From NCBI GenBank assembly GCA_900770635.1, contig CAAGLB010000101.1, positions 62,001 through 126,000 of the forward strand: a stretch of 64,000 bases of DNA. The letters are read 5' to 3'. Position numbers and translations under genes: made by a program. The notes beneath the pieces were generated by a model. It did no database searches. It saw only the letters and a list, made by a program, of their open reading frames with translations, and was not told the origin of the DNA. The DNA is from an uncultured Alistipes sp. Its GTDB lineage: Bacteria > Bacteroidota > Bacteroidia > Bacteroidales > Rikenellaceae. Of the stretch, positions 35,586 to 43,433 are shown piece by piece; the stretch's first letter is position 1, and every line of letters begins with the position of its first letter.

Positions 35586-35616
35586 CAAAGATAGAAAAAA
35601 AAAACGAAACACCAAA
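35586..35616 (-). promoter_or_regulatory. OPT transporter promoter
   Basis: TATCTTTG (minus strand, 35586-35593) and TTTG (35613-35616) are 19 bp apart, giving a leader of about 45 bases. Confidence 0.75.
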
Positions 35617-35663
35617 ACCGAGGAGGATTTTTTGAGGGGGAGGAGGGGGGGGGAGGTGGGGAT

Positions 35664-35953
35664 TTGTGGGGATTGTGGGTATTGTGGGTATAGTGGGTAT
35701 TTTGGGTACTATGGGTATTAGGGAGTTTAGGGAGTTTTCCTTAATTTCCTTAAACTCTTTACCCATTGTACCCATCATACCCATTGTACCCATTTTACCC
35801 ATCGTACCCATTGTACCCATTGTACCCATTTTACCCATCATACCCATTTTACCCATCGCTCCCCTCGCATCACCCTCTGTCACATCTGTCACGTGTCACA
35901 TGTGTCACGCCCATGTGACAGCGTGACAACGTGACAACCGTGACAACACTCCG
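35664..35953. repeat. Left long inverted arm of the AAA locus
   Basis: From left to right it holds TGGGTANNN units, an ATTAGGGAG segment, about eleven TACCCANNN units, a CGCTCCCCTCGCATCACC segment, and a cluster of TGTCAC and GTGACA repeats, ending at CACTCCG. Nearly the same sequence appears in reverse complement at 37648-37930. Confidence 0.88.
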
Positions 35954-35961
35954 CCCCTAAA

Positions 35962-36054
35962 TGTCATTCTGAACGTAGTGAAGAATCTCTCAGCAAGCGC
36001 TAAGGGTGAACGTCCGTACTCACTGCGAGATGTTTCGCTTCGCTCAACATGACA
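35962..36054. repeat. Family 2 palindrome
   Basis: It starts TGTCATTCTGAACG and ends GCTCAACATGACA, with 28-base imperfect terminal inverted repeats around an AGCGCTAAGGGTGAACG centre. It sits just inside the left arm. Confidence 0.85.
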
Positions 36055-36075
36055 ATGAGTATTACTCACTGATGC

Positions 36076-36290
36076 TGTCATTCTGAACGCAGTGAAGAAT
36101 CTCTCAGCAAGCACTAAGGGTGAACGCCCGTACTCACCGAGAGATGTTTCGCTTCGCTCAACATGACAGGGCTGGGTATGACTGGGTATCTTGGGTATAG
36201 TGGGTATTCTGGGTATAGTGGGTATAGTGGGTACTATGGGTAGTTTTTTCTATTTACCCATCATACCCATTTTACCCATTGTACCCATAA
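36076..36290. repeat. Family 2 palindrome plus family 3 array downstream of the AAA gene
   Basis: A second palindrome (36076-36168) is followed by TGGGTANNN units, the core GGGTAGTTTTTTCTATTTAC and inverted units. A TTACTCACTACTAATTAC end leads to the AAA stop codon at 36332. The order is that of the composite at 31741-32054. Confidence 0.85.
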
Positions 36291-36331
36291 TCCTCATTAC
36301 TCACTACTAATTACTAATTACTCATTACCAA

Positions 36332-37408
36332 TCAGCTCTTCGCCACCACCACCCTGTCGCCATCGGTGCGGAGGAGGCCACTATCCACGAGGCGCTTGAT
36401 GCGCATCTGTGCTGCTGTGCGGCCGATACCCAAGCTCTCCATTAGCTTGCTAACAAGCGTCGCTCGCTCGATGACACCGCCGTACATATCATCAACAAGG
36501 GCCAACACCTCGTTGCGCCCCTCGCTCACCGCAGGCACATCGCAGAGCTGCGGTATGCCCTCCTCCGAGATGGTGAAGGCGAAGCGCTCGAAGGGCTCGT
36601 TACGGCAGAACTGAGGCTCGACGATGGAGCAGTCGCCAGCACGGTGGACAAACAACACACTCTCGGCCTTGCGTTGTAGCGACGAGCCGAGGTGGCCACG
36701 TGCCTTGTCCGAGCCAGGGTTGGTGTGCAACACACAGATAATATGTGTGTTAGTACGTGTTGATAGCGCCATGAGCTCGGCAACAAGAGCATCGCTCTCC
36801 TCGAGGTCATTGGTATTGCGTTGTAGGTCGGCAATACCATCAATGACTATTATGTCGTAGGGCACGAGGCGCAGGGCATCGTAGATGCGGTCCTTACGCT
36901 CGGCGGGAGATAACTCTCTGAGTGCTAAGGTGGTAAGGCGTTGCTCGCTGACCGCACCAGCAATCTTAGCTCCCGTCATAGCCGACATTCTATCGATGAC
37001 CTTGCGCACATGGCGTTCGCCCTGCTCGGTGTCTACCCACAACACAGTTAAGAAGGGGTTGCTGGCAACGGTATTAAACTTATCTACGAGTCGGCAGTCT
37101 ATGGCCATTGCCGAGGCCACAAGAGCAGATGTTAGGAATGTCTTTTTGCTCTTAGCCTCGCCACAGATGGCCGATATGTTGCCTCGTGAGCATACGCAGC
37201 TACCGTTGATGCTTACCAATGGTTGTATGTCGGGTAGCGTCTTGCTCATGTCGACGATGTAGGGGTCTACACGCTCCTTAGCCAATTCGTACTCGAGCAT
37301 ACGTGTCTCACGTGCTATGCGCTCCTCCTCGGTCATCGAGGGCGATGGGTTCAATGCTTTAATCGCCTGCGGGTTGTTTAGCAGCAGGTCGATATTACTG
37401 TTATACAT
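36332..37408 (-). CDS. RepA-like AAA (RecA-fold) ATPase with C-terminal winged helix
   Basis: The 358-residue protein has a P-loop GEAKSKKT at 83-90, a Walker B-like DIIVIDG at 185-191 and the IICVLHTNP segment near 223-231 that in the hexameric RepA/DnaB-like group carries the sensor histidine. About residues 300-355 form a winged-helix DNA-binding domain (ERATLVSKLMESLGIGRTAA, RIKRLVDSGLL). Such proteins are common replication or helicase ATPases of Bacteroidetes mobile elements. Here it stands alone, without primase, integrase or mobilisation gene, inside long inverted repeat arms. Whether it acts in replication of the unit or has a host role is unknown. Confidence 0.78.
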   Translation of the reverse strand: MYNSNIDLLLNNPQAIKALNPSPSMTEEERIARETRMLEYELAKERVDPYIVDMSKTLPDIQPLVSINGSCVCSRGNISAICGEAKSKKTFLTSALVASAMAIDCRLVDKFNTVASNPFLTVLWVDTEQGERHVRKVIDRMSAMTGAKIAGAVSEQRLTTLALRELSPAERKDRIYDALRLVPYDIIVIDGIADLQRNTNDLEESDALVAELMALSTRTNTHIICVLHTNPGSDKARGHLGSSLQRKAESVLFVHRAGDCSIVEPQFCRNEPFERFAFTISEEGIPQLCDVPAVSEGRNEVLALVDDMYGGVIERATLVSKLMESLGIGRTAAQMRIKRLVDSGLLRTDGDRVVVAKS

Positions 37409-37440
37409 AGTAGGTTGTTAGTTGTTTAGGCACACACACT

Positions 37441-37640
37441 ACAACCACGTATATACATAAATATCATGTATATAGTGTTATATATATGTGTGTTTATGGT
37501 TATACTTGCGAGGCACGGTGTCGACTTATGGCCTCGGTCTACTGCGTGGAATTCCGCCACAAATATACAACACCGCATAGCCCATTGTCAAGTATTTTAA
37601 CCAACAATTTTTTCCATATTTTGTGGAAAAAGTGTAGGCT
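37441..37640. other. AT-rich region upstream of the AAA gene
   Basis: The stretch includes alternating TA/TG sequence (37449-37493) and a T/A-rich block (37590-37630) between the AAA gene and the iteron-like cluster. It resembles a duplex-unwinding region of a replication origin by composition only. I see no DnaA box that I would defend. Confidence 0.35.
37560..37591 (-). promoter_or_regulatory. Candidate AAA gene promoter
   Basis: TATATTTG (minus strand, 37560-37567) with TTG at 37589-37591, 21 bp apart. It would give a leader of about 145 bases containing the alternating TA/TG stretch. Confidence 0.45.
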
Positions 37641-37647
37641 CGTCGTG

Positions 37648-37930
37648 CGGAGTGTTGTCACGCTTGTCACGGTTGTCACGTTGTCACGCTGTCACATGGG
37701 CGTGACACATGTGACACGTGACAGATGTGACAGGGGGTGGGCGAGGGGAGCGATGGGTAAAATGGGTAAGATGGGTACGATGGGTAAAATGGGTACAATG
37801 GGTAAAATGGGTAAAATGGGTATGATGGGTACAATGGGTATGATGGGTAAAGAGTTTAAGTAAATTAAGGAAACTCCCTAATACCCATAGTACCCACTAT
37901 ACCCACTATACCCACTATACCCACAAATAC
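37648..37930. repeat. Right long inverted arm of the AAA locus
   Basis: It begins CGGAGTGTTGTCACGC. Five TGTCAC repeats at 8-9 bp steps are followed by four GTGACA repeats, a GGCGAGGGGAGCGATGGG segment, eleven TGGGTANNN units, and inverted units. It is the near-perfect reverse complement of 35664-35953, with one extra TGTCAC unit and a 10-bp gap. Confidence 0.88.
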
Positions 37931-38160
37931 CCAGTCCTACCCACTCTACCCACCCCTACCCACAAATACCCACAAATACCCACCACTGTCATGTTGAGCG
38001 AAGCGAAACATCTCGCAGTGAGTACGGGCGTTCACCCTTAGCGCTCGCTGAGAGATTCTTCACTACGTTCAGAATGACATTGTCAATGAGCAATTAGTGA
38101 TTGATAGTGAGCAGCAACGAAAAAAATATTACTAATTACTCTTTACTAATTACTATTTTT
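37931..38160. repeat. Array tail and reversed family 2 palindrome upstream of valS
   Basis: Further TACCCANNN units are followed by a family 2 palindrome in reverse orientation (37987-38079) and the TTACTAATTACTCTTTACTA end seen in the composite repeats. The repeat stops about 10 bp before the valS -7 box. Confidence 0.82.
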
Positions 38161-38164
38161 TTCT

Positions 38165-38172
38165 TATCTTTG
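38165..38172 (+). promoter_or_regulatory. valS promoter -7 box
   Basis: TATCTTTG lies 84 bases before the valS ATG. The -33 region would fall within the TTACTAATTAC end of the adjoining repeat, and no TTG is present there. Confidence 0.6.
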
Positions 38173-38255
38173 TACGATTGTGCGTTCGCAAGGCCGTGCG
38201 CACACGCACATGAAGACAACAACGACGACAATAACAAACAAAAAAATAGAGAGTT

Positions 38256-40880
38256 ATGCAGTTAGCAGACAAGTATTCACCCGAACTAATCGAGCAGAAA
38301 TGGTACGACTTCTGGCTCGACAACAACCTTTTCCACTCGGAGCCTGATGCTCGTGAGCCCTACACCATCGTTATCCCACCACCAAACGTAACAGGTATGT
38401 TGCACATGGGCCACATGCTCAACAACACATTGCAGGATGTTCTCATCCGCCGTGCCCGCATGCAGGGCAAGAACGCTTGCTGGGTGCCAGGTACCGACCA
38501 CGCATCTATCGCCACCGAGGCTAAGGTTGTTGCTAAGCTCAAGGCCGAGGGCATCGACAAGGCGACGCTCACACGTGAGGAGTTCTTGGCACACGCCTGG
38601 GAGTGGAAGGAGAAGCATGGCGGCATCATCTTGCAGCAGCTACGCAAGCTCGGCGCATCGTGCGACTGGGAGCGTACATGCTTCACAATGGATAAGGAGC
38701 GCTCAGAGAGCGTGCTCAAGGTCTTCGTCGACCTCTACCGCAAGGGCCGCATCTATCGTGGTGTGCGCATGGTAAACTGGGACCCATCGGCAAAGACAGC
38801 CCTCTCAGACGAGGAGGTAATATACAAGGAGTCGCAGGGTAAATTGTACTACCTACGCTATAAGATTGAGGGCTCGGAGGAGTATATCGTGGTGGCAACA
38901 ACACGCCCCGAGACCATCCTTGGCGATAGTGCCCTCTGCGTGAACCCTAACGACGAGCGATACAAACATCTCGCAGCCGATGCACGTGTAATCGTGCCAT
39001 TGGTGGGTCGCTCTATCCCCGTTATCCGTGACGAGTACGTAGACCTCGAGTTTGGTACTGGCGCATTGAAGGTAACGCCTGCACACGACGTGAACGACTA
39101 TATGCTTGGCGAGAAGTTCGGCTTGGAGACTATCGACATCTTCAACGACGACGGAACTATCAACGATAAAGTGGGCATGTACGTGGGTGTCGACCGCTTC
39201 GAGTGCCGCAAAGTTATCGAGGGCGACCTCACAGCCGCAGGCCTCATGGAGAAGGTAGAGCCTTACACCAACAATGTGGGCTACTCAGAGCGTACAGGCG
39301 TGGCTATCGAGCCTAAGCTCTCTATGCAGTGGTTCTTGTCGATGGAGGAGTTGGCAAAGCCCGCAACCAAGGCTGTGTTGGAGGACATCATCAAGTTCGT
39401 GCCTACGAAGTATAAGAATACCTATCGCCACTGGATGGAGAACATCAAGGATTGGTGCATCTCTCGCCAGCTATGGTGGGGTCACCGCATCCCTGCCTAC
39501 TACCTATCTAAGGGTGGCTACGTGGTAGCAGAGAGCATTGAGGAGGCATTGCGCCTTGCTCAGGAGAAGGATGCATCGCTAACCCTTGCCGACCTACGTC
39601 AGGACGAGGATGTCTTGGATACATGGTTCTCATCATGGTTGTGGCCTATATCTGTGTTCGACGGCATCAACAACCCCGACAACGAGGAGATTAACTACTA
39701 CTACCCTACCAACGACCTCGTGACAGGCCCAGACATCATCTTCTTCTGGATTGCACGTATGATCATGGCGGGCTATGAGTGGCGTCAGGAGAAGCCATTC
39801 TCTAACGTATATTTCACTGGTATTGTGCGTGATAAGCTCGGCCGTAAGATGTCGAAGCAGTTGGGTAACTCGCCCGACCCTCTCGACCTTATCGCTAAGT
39901 ATGGTGCCGACGGCATGCGTATCGCTATGCTCATGTCGGCCACAGCGGGCAACGACGTGATGTTCGACGAGGCACTATGCGAGCAGGGCCGTAACTTCTG
40001 CAATAAGATATGGAACGCCTACCGCCTTATCAACATGTGGGAGGTTAGCGAGGCTCAGGAGCAGCCTAAGGCTGCCGAGGAGGCTATCGCATGGTTCGAG
40101 GAGATGATGCTCCAGCGCATCGAGCTCATCAACCACAACATGGCGCAGTACCGTATCTCTGAGGCATTTACCGAGCTATATCGCCTCTTCTGGGACGACT
40201 TCAGCGGCTGGTACTTGGAGCTTGTTAAGCCTGTTTACGGCACGCCTGCCGACGTCAAGACCATCGAGGCTACTAAGCACTTCTTCGATGAGTTGCTCCG
40301 CCTCATGCACCCATTCATGCCATTTATCACCGAGGAGATATGGCAGGACCTCAAGCCTGAGCAGGGCGTGGTGTCTATCTGCGTAGCTGCTGAGCCTAAG
40401 GCCGAGCGCAAGGCCGATGAGGGTGTTTTGGCACGCTTCGAGCTTGCCAAGGAGGTTGTGTCGGCAATACGTAACATCCGCAAGCAGCGCAACATAGCAC
40501 AGAAGGAGGCACTCGCACTCCGCTATATTGCCGATGATAACTACCCTGCTGAGTTCGCCGCAACCATCAGCAAATTGGGCAACATCTCAGCTATCGACAC
40601 CACTACCGAGAAGGACGCTACGGCCGCTGCCTTCATCGTGAAGACAACGCAGTATTTCGTGCCATTGGAGGGTAACATCGACCGTGAGGCAGAGTTGCAG
40701 AAGCTCAGCGCCGACCTCGAGTACTTGGAGGGATTCTTGGCATCGGTTATGAAGAAGCTCTCTAACGAGCGCTTTGTGTCGTCCGCTCCCGAGAAGGTTG
40801 TTGCCAACGAGCGTGCTAAGCAGGCCGACGCCGAGGCTAAGATTGCCGCAATCAAGGAGCAGATGGAAGCACTGAGATAA
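38256..40880 (+). CDS. valS: Valyl-tRNA synthetase
   Basis: ValS charges tRNA(Val). This class I synthetase of 874 residues has the HIGH-type signature HMGH at 50-53 in PPPNVTGMLHMGH and the KMSKS-type loop KMSKQ at 531-535. Between them lies the editing CP1 domain (ATTRPETILGDSALCVNPND). A C-terminal coiled-coil arm (about 805-874) binds tRNA, as is usual for the family. It has its own promoter. It is followed by a family 4 repeat and rnhA. Confidence 0.98.
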   Translation: MQLADKYSPELIEQKWYDFWLDNNLFHSEPDAREPYTIVIPPPNVTGMLHMGHMLNNTLQDVLIRRARMQGKNACWVPGTDHASIATEAKVVAKLKAEGIDKATLTREEFLAHAWEWKEKHGGIILQQLRKLGASCDWERTCFTMDKERSESVLKVFVDLYRKGRIYRGVRMVNWDPSAKTALSDEEVIYKESQGKLYYLRYKIEGSEEYIVVATTRPETILGDSALCVNPNDERYKHLAADARVIVPLVGRSIPVIRDEYVDLEFGTGALKVTPAHDVNDYMLGEKFGLETIDIFNDDGTINDKVGMYVGVDRFECRKVIEGDLTAAGLMEKVEPYTNNVGYSERTGVAIEPKLSMQWFLSMEELAKPATKAVLEDIIKFVPTKYKNTYRHWMENIKDWCISRQLWWGHRIPAYYLSKGGYVVAESIEEALRLAQEKDASLTLADLRQDEDVLDTWFSSWLWPISVFDGINNPDNEEINYYYPTNDLVTGPDIIFFWIARMIMAGYEWRQEKPFSNVYFTGIVRDKLGRKMSKQLGNSPDPLDLIAKYGADGMRIAMLMSATAGNDVMFDEALCEQGRNFCNKIWNAYRLINMWEVSEAQEQPKAAEEAIAWFEEMMLQRIELINHNMAQYRISEAFTELYRLFWDDFSGWYLELVKPVYGTPADVKTIEATKHFFDELLRLMHPFMPFITEEIWQDLKPEQGVVSICVAAEPKAERKADEGVLARFELAKEVVSAIRNIRKQRNIAQKEALALRYIADDNYPAEFAATISKLGNISAIDTTTEKDATAAAFIVKTTQYFVPLEGNIDREAELQKLSADLEYLEGFLASVMKKLSNERFVSSAPEKVVANERAKQADAEAKIAAIKEQMEALR

Positions 40881-40881
40881 A

Positions 40882-40995
40882 GTGAAAGGTTAAAGGTGAA
40901 AGGTGAAAAGTAAGGTGTCTGCGACACATGTTTATAAATTCGTGCGAAGCACACCATACTTTTCACTTATCACTTCTCAGTTTTAACTTTAAATA
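40882..40995. repeat. Family 4 repeat between valS and rnhA
   Basis: GTGAAAGGT/AAGGTGAAA units, an AAGGTGTCTGCGACAC motif and TTCGTGCGAAGCACACC are followed by inverted ACTTTTCAC units. Confidence 0.8.
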
Positions 40996-40998
40996 GTT

Positions 40999-41451
40999 AT
41001 GGCAGACATCACAATATTTACCGATGGCTCGGCACTCGGCAACCCTGGCCCAGGAGGCTATGGCATAGTGCTGCTGTCGGGCCCTCACCGCAAGGAGCTT
41101 AGCCAGGGCTACCGCCTCACGACAAACAACCGCATGGAGCTTATGGCCGTATGCGTAGCCTTGGAGGCGTTGCGCTTCCGTGGCAGCAACGTCACGCTAT
41201 ACTCCGACTCGAAATATGTTGTCGAGGCTGTCAACCAGCGCTGGATACTCGGCTGGGAGCGCACAGGGTTCAAGGGCAAGAAGAATCCCGACCTGTGGAT
41301 GCGCTTTCTGAGGATCTACCGCCAGCACAACGTCAAGTTTGTGTGGGTTAAGGGCCACGCCACAACCGTTGAGAACAACCGTTGCGACGAGCTCGCCGTA
41401 GCCGCCGCCAACAGCGCCAACCTCCTCGAAGACACGGGCTACGAGGGATAA
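40999..41451 (+). CDS. rnhA: Ribonuclease HI
   Basis: RNase HI cuts the RNA strand of RNA-DNA hybrids, as in primers and R-loops. The catalytic set is complete: D9 in FTDGSALGNPGPGG, E47 in NNRMELMA, D70 in LYSDSKYVV, and D130 after the H120 of VKGHATT. Length 150 is the usual bacterial form without a hybrid-binding domain. It lies 118 bp after valS beyond a repeat, and no separate promoter box is evident. Confidence 0.95.
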   Translation: MADITIFTDGSALGNPGPGGYGIVLLSGPHRKELSQGYRLTTNNRMELMAVCVALEALRFRGSNVTLYSDSKYVVEAVNQRWILGWERTGFKGKKNPDLWMRFLRIYRQHNVKFVWVKGHATTVENNRCDELAVAAANSANLLEDTGYEG

Positions 41452-41486
41452 GGTGAGAAGTGACAGGTGAGAGGTGAAAAGTAGTG

Positions 41487-41787
41487 AGTAATGAGTAATG
41501 AGTATTATGGGTAAAATGGGTAAAATGGGTATGATGGGTATGATGGGTAAATAGAAAAAACTACCCATAGTACCCACTATACCCACTATACCCACTATAC
41601 CCATAATACCCACAAATACCCAAGATACCCACCACTGTCATGTTGAGCCTTAGCGAAACATCTCTCGGTGAGTACTGACTGAAGAGATCCTTCACTACGT
41701 TCAGAATGACATTGTAAGCGAGTGGTACGTAGCAACAAAATTTATTACTAATTACTCTTTACTAATTACTAATTAGCAAGTAAAGTT
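41487..41787. repeat. Composite repeat (about 300 bp), reverse copy
   Basis: It holds TAGTGAGTAATGAGTAATGA, family 3 units (41505-41632) with the reversed core AAATAGAAAAAACTACCCAT, a reversed family 2 palindrome (41636-41711), the unique segment AAGCGAGTGGTACGTAGCAA, and TTACTAATTACTCTTTACTA. It is the reverse complement in order and sequence of the copy at 31741-32054. Confidence 0.88.
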
Positions 41788-42378
41788 ATGGAGTTCAAGA
41801 AGCAAGAGTGGAAGCCGGGCACGCTCATCTACCCGCTGCCTGCGGTCTTGGTGTCGTGCGGCGCAACACCCGACGAGTACAACCTCCTGACGGTGGCATG
41901 GACGGGCACGGTGTGTACCAACCCACCCATGTGCTACATATCGGTACGCAAGGAGCGCCACTCCTACGACATAATACGTCGCACAGGCGAGTTTGTCATC
42001 AACCTCACCACCGAGGAGCTTGCACGTGCCACCGACTGGTGTGGCGTGCGCTCAGGCCGTGACAACAACAAGTGGGAGGCAATGGGCCTCACACCCATCA
42101 AGAATAAGCATGTCAGCGCCCCCCTTGTTGGCGAGTCGCCCTTGTCCATCTGCTGCCGTGTGCGTCAGGTTGTGGAGCTTGGCTCGCACGACATGTTCTT
42201 GGCCGATGTCGTAGGCATCGAGGCTGACGAGCGGTTCATAGACGCCGACACAGGCAAGTTCTCGTTAGAGAAGGCTAAGCCCATAGTATATTCGCATGGC
42301 GAGTACTTCTCGCTGGGCAAGATGCTCGGACACTTCGGCTGGTCGGTCAAAAAGAAGACAACAAAAAAACGTAAATAG
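41788..42378 (+). CDS. Flavin reductase family protein
   Basis: This is a 196-residue FMN-binding split-barrel protein of the flavin reductase-like group, which reduces flavin with NAD(P)H or uses bound FMN. Family segments are PAVLVSCG, NLLTVAWTGTVCTNPPMCYISVRKERHS (split here only by reading) and the GEFVINLTTEELA segment. The physiological partner is unknown. A lysine-rich tail closes the protein. The next gene begins 2 bp after the stop, so the two form a tight operon. Confidence 0.85.
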   Translation: MEFKKQEWKPGTLIYPLPAVLVSCGATPDEYNLLTVAWTGTVCTNPPMCYISVRKERHSYDIIRRTGEFVINLTTEELARATDWCGVRSGRDNNKWEAMGLTPIKNKHVSAPLVGESPLSICCRVRQVVELGSHDMFLADVVGIEADERFIDADTGKFSLEKAKPIVYSHGEYFSLGKMLGHFGWSVKKKTTKKRK

Positions 42379-42380
42379 CA

Positions 42381-42956
42381 ATGACAGAACAACAACACGA
42401 AATTCTCAACCGCTACGAGGCGTCGCTGCGTGAGGCCCTCATCAAGCGCCTCAGCGATGCTAAGTGGCTCGATGGCCAGCTCTTGGAGGTCGAGGAGCTC
42501 AACGAGAAGTGGCGCACGTCAGCACCCTCATATATGGCCGATGCCGTACCCGAGGTAGCTAAGTATCCCCTCGTTGCCATCGCCTGGGCCATGTACCTGG
42601 GCATGGGCTGCGCCGTATTGTGGGACAAGGAGTGGAACAGATATAAGGATGTCGAGGACTTCCACAAGATGATGACCGAGCCCCGAGGCTTCGACTGCAT
42701 GGACGAGTATATCACCGAGGTGCTTTTGTGCCACCCACTGGGTAGCGCCGATGCCGAGAAGCTCGAAGATATGATTCGCTCTACCGCCGAGGCCGCACAG
42801 ACACTCATCCGCAAGGAGGGCATCGAGGCCCAGAGCGTCATGGCGTTCCACATCTTCGCCCGCACCACCAAGGTTATGTTCGAGTGCGGCGTCGCCGTCC
42901 AGCTCAAACGCCTTGGCTACAACTACGTGAAGGTGAATGCCAACGTGGTGAGCTAA
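42381..42956 (+). CDS. Conserved hypothetical protein
   Basis: I do not recognise this 191-residue protein. It has no signal peptide and no clear membrane helix, apart from one moderately hydrophobic helix (YPLVAIAWAMYLGMGCAVLW, about 62-81). The rest is predicted mainly helical and acidic, with a LLEVEELNEKWR segment and a C-terminal AFHIFARTTKVMFECGVAVQ helix. It starts 2 bp after the flavin reductase stop, so it is probably cotranslated with it. Codon use resembles its neighbours. A function cannot be named. Confidence 0.75.
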   Translation: MTEQQHEILNRYEASLREALIKRLSDAKWLDGQLLEVEELNEKWRTSAPSYMADAVPEVAKYPLVAIAWAMYLGMGCAVLWDKEWNRYKDVEDFHKMMTEPRGFDCMDEYITEVLLCHPLGSADAEKLEDMIRSTAEAAQTLIRKEGIEAQSVMAFHIFARTTKVMFECGVAVQLKRLGYNYVKVNANVVS

Positions 42957-42957
42957 G

Positions 42958-43215
42958 AGAGGGTGACAGGTGACAGGTGAAAGTGAAAAGTGAGAGGTGA
43001 CAACTGAAAAGTGTGGTGTGCTTCGCACGAAGTGAAAAGTGAGAGGTGACAACTGAAAAGTGTGGTGTGCTTCGCACGAGATTATTAAATACAGCGTCGC
43101 AGACACCTTACTTTTCAGTTTTCAGTTGTCAGTTGTCACTTAAAGTTAGGTGTGCTTTGCACGAAGTGAAAAGTGAGAGGTGACAACTGAAAAGTATGGT
43201 GTGCTTCGCACAGAG
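42958..43215. repeat. Family 4 repeat between converging genes
   Basis: Several GTGACAACTGAAAAGTGTGG and TGCTTCGCACGAAGTGAAA units occur, with one AGCGTCGCAGACACC motif and an inverted block of ACTTTTCAGTTTTCAG. A 9-bp TTCCCTAAT-type segment follows to about 43265. Confidence 0.82.
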
Positions 43216-43303
43216 TTTAATGAGTAATTAGCAACTTCCCTAATTTCCCAAACTCCCTAAATTCCTCAACCAACCTCATCTACCACATCAATTAGCAAGA
43301 TAC

Positions 43304-43433
43304 AATTTGTTGTTAGAAGGTGGTAGATACAACGCTCGGCAAAAAAAATGAGGATGGGCTGTACTAAAACGTACTGCCCATTCTCATTTATTTTTGTTAG
43401 CGGCAGTAGATGCCGCCTTATCACAACAAATTA
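43304..43433 (-). repeat. Family 1 stop-codon palindrome, copy E (thiL)
   Basis: This is the cleanest copy. AATTTGTTGTGATAAGGCGG begins at the thiL stop and CCACCTTCTAACAACAAATT ends it. The inner stem pairs ATGAGAATGGGCAGTAC with GTACAGCCCATCCTCAT around a TTTT-type loop, followed by T on the minus strand. Confidence 0.85.

Noticed and set aside
35548..35892. Open frame encoding a protein of repeated M-G-T/M-G-K units across the left arm (similar frames at 37486-37863, 21280-21654 and 45970-46293)
   Set aside because: These are translations of TGGGTANNN arrays. A 9-bp period keeps any frame open, the same frames appear in several spacers, and there is no promoter or conserved start.
35664..37930. 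Classical insertion sequence or integrated phage
   Set aside because: The only gene is an ATPase without transposase, integrase or structural genes, the arms are mosaic repeats rather than compact IS ends, and no clear target-site duplication was found by eye.
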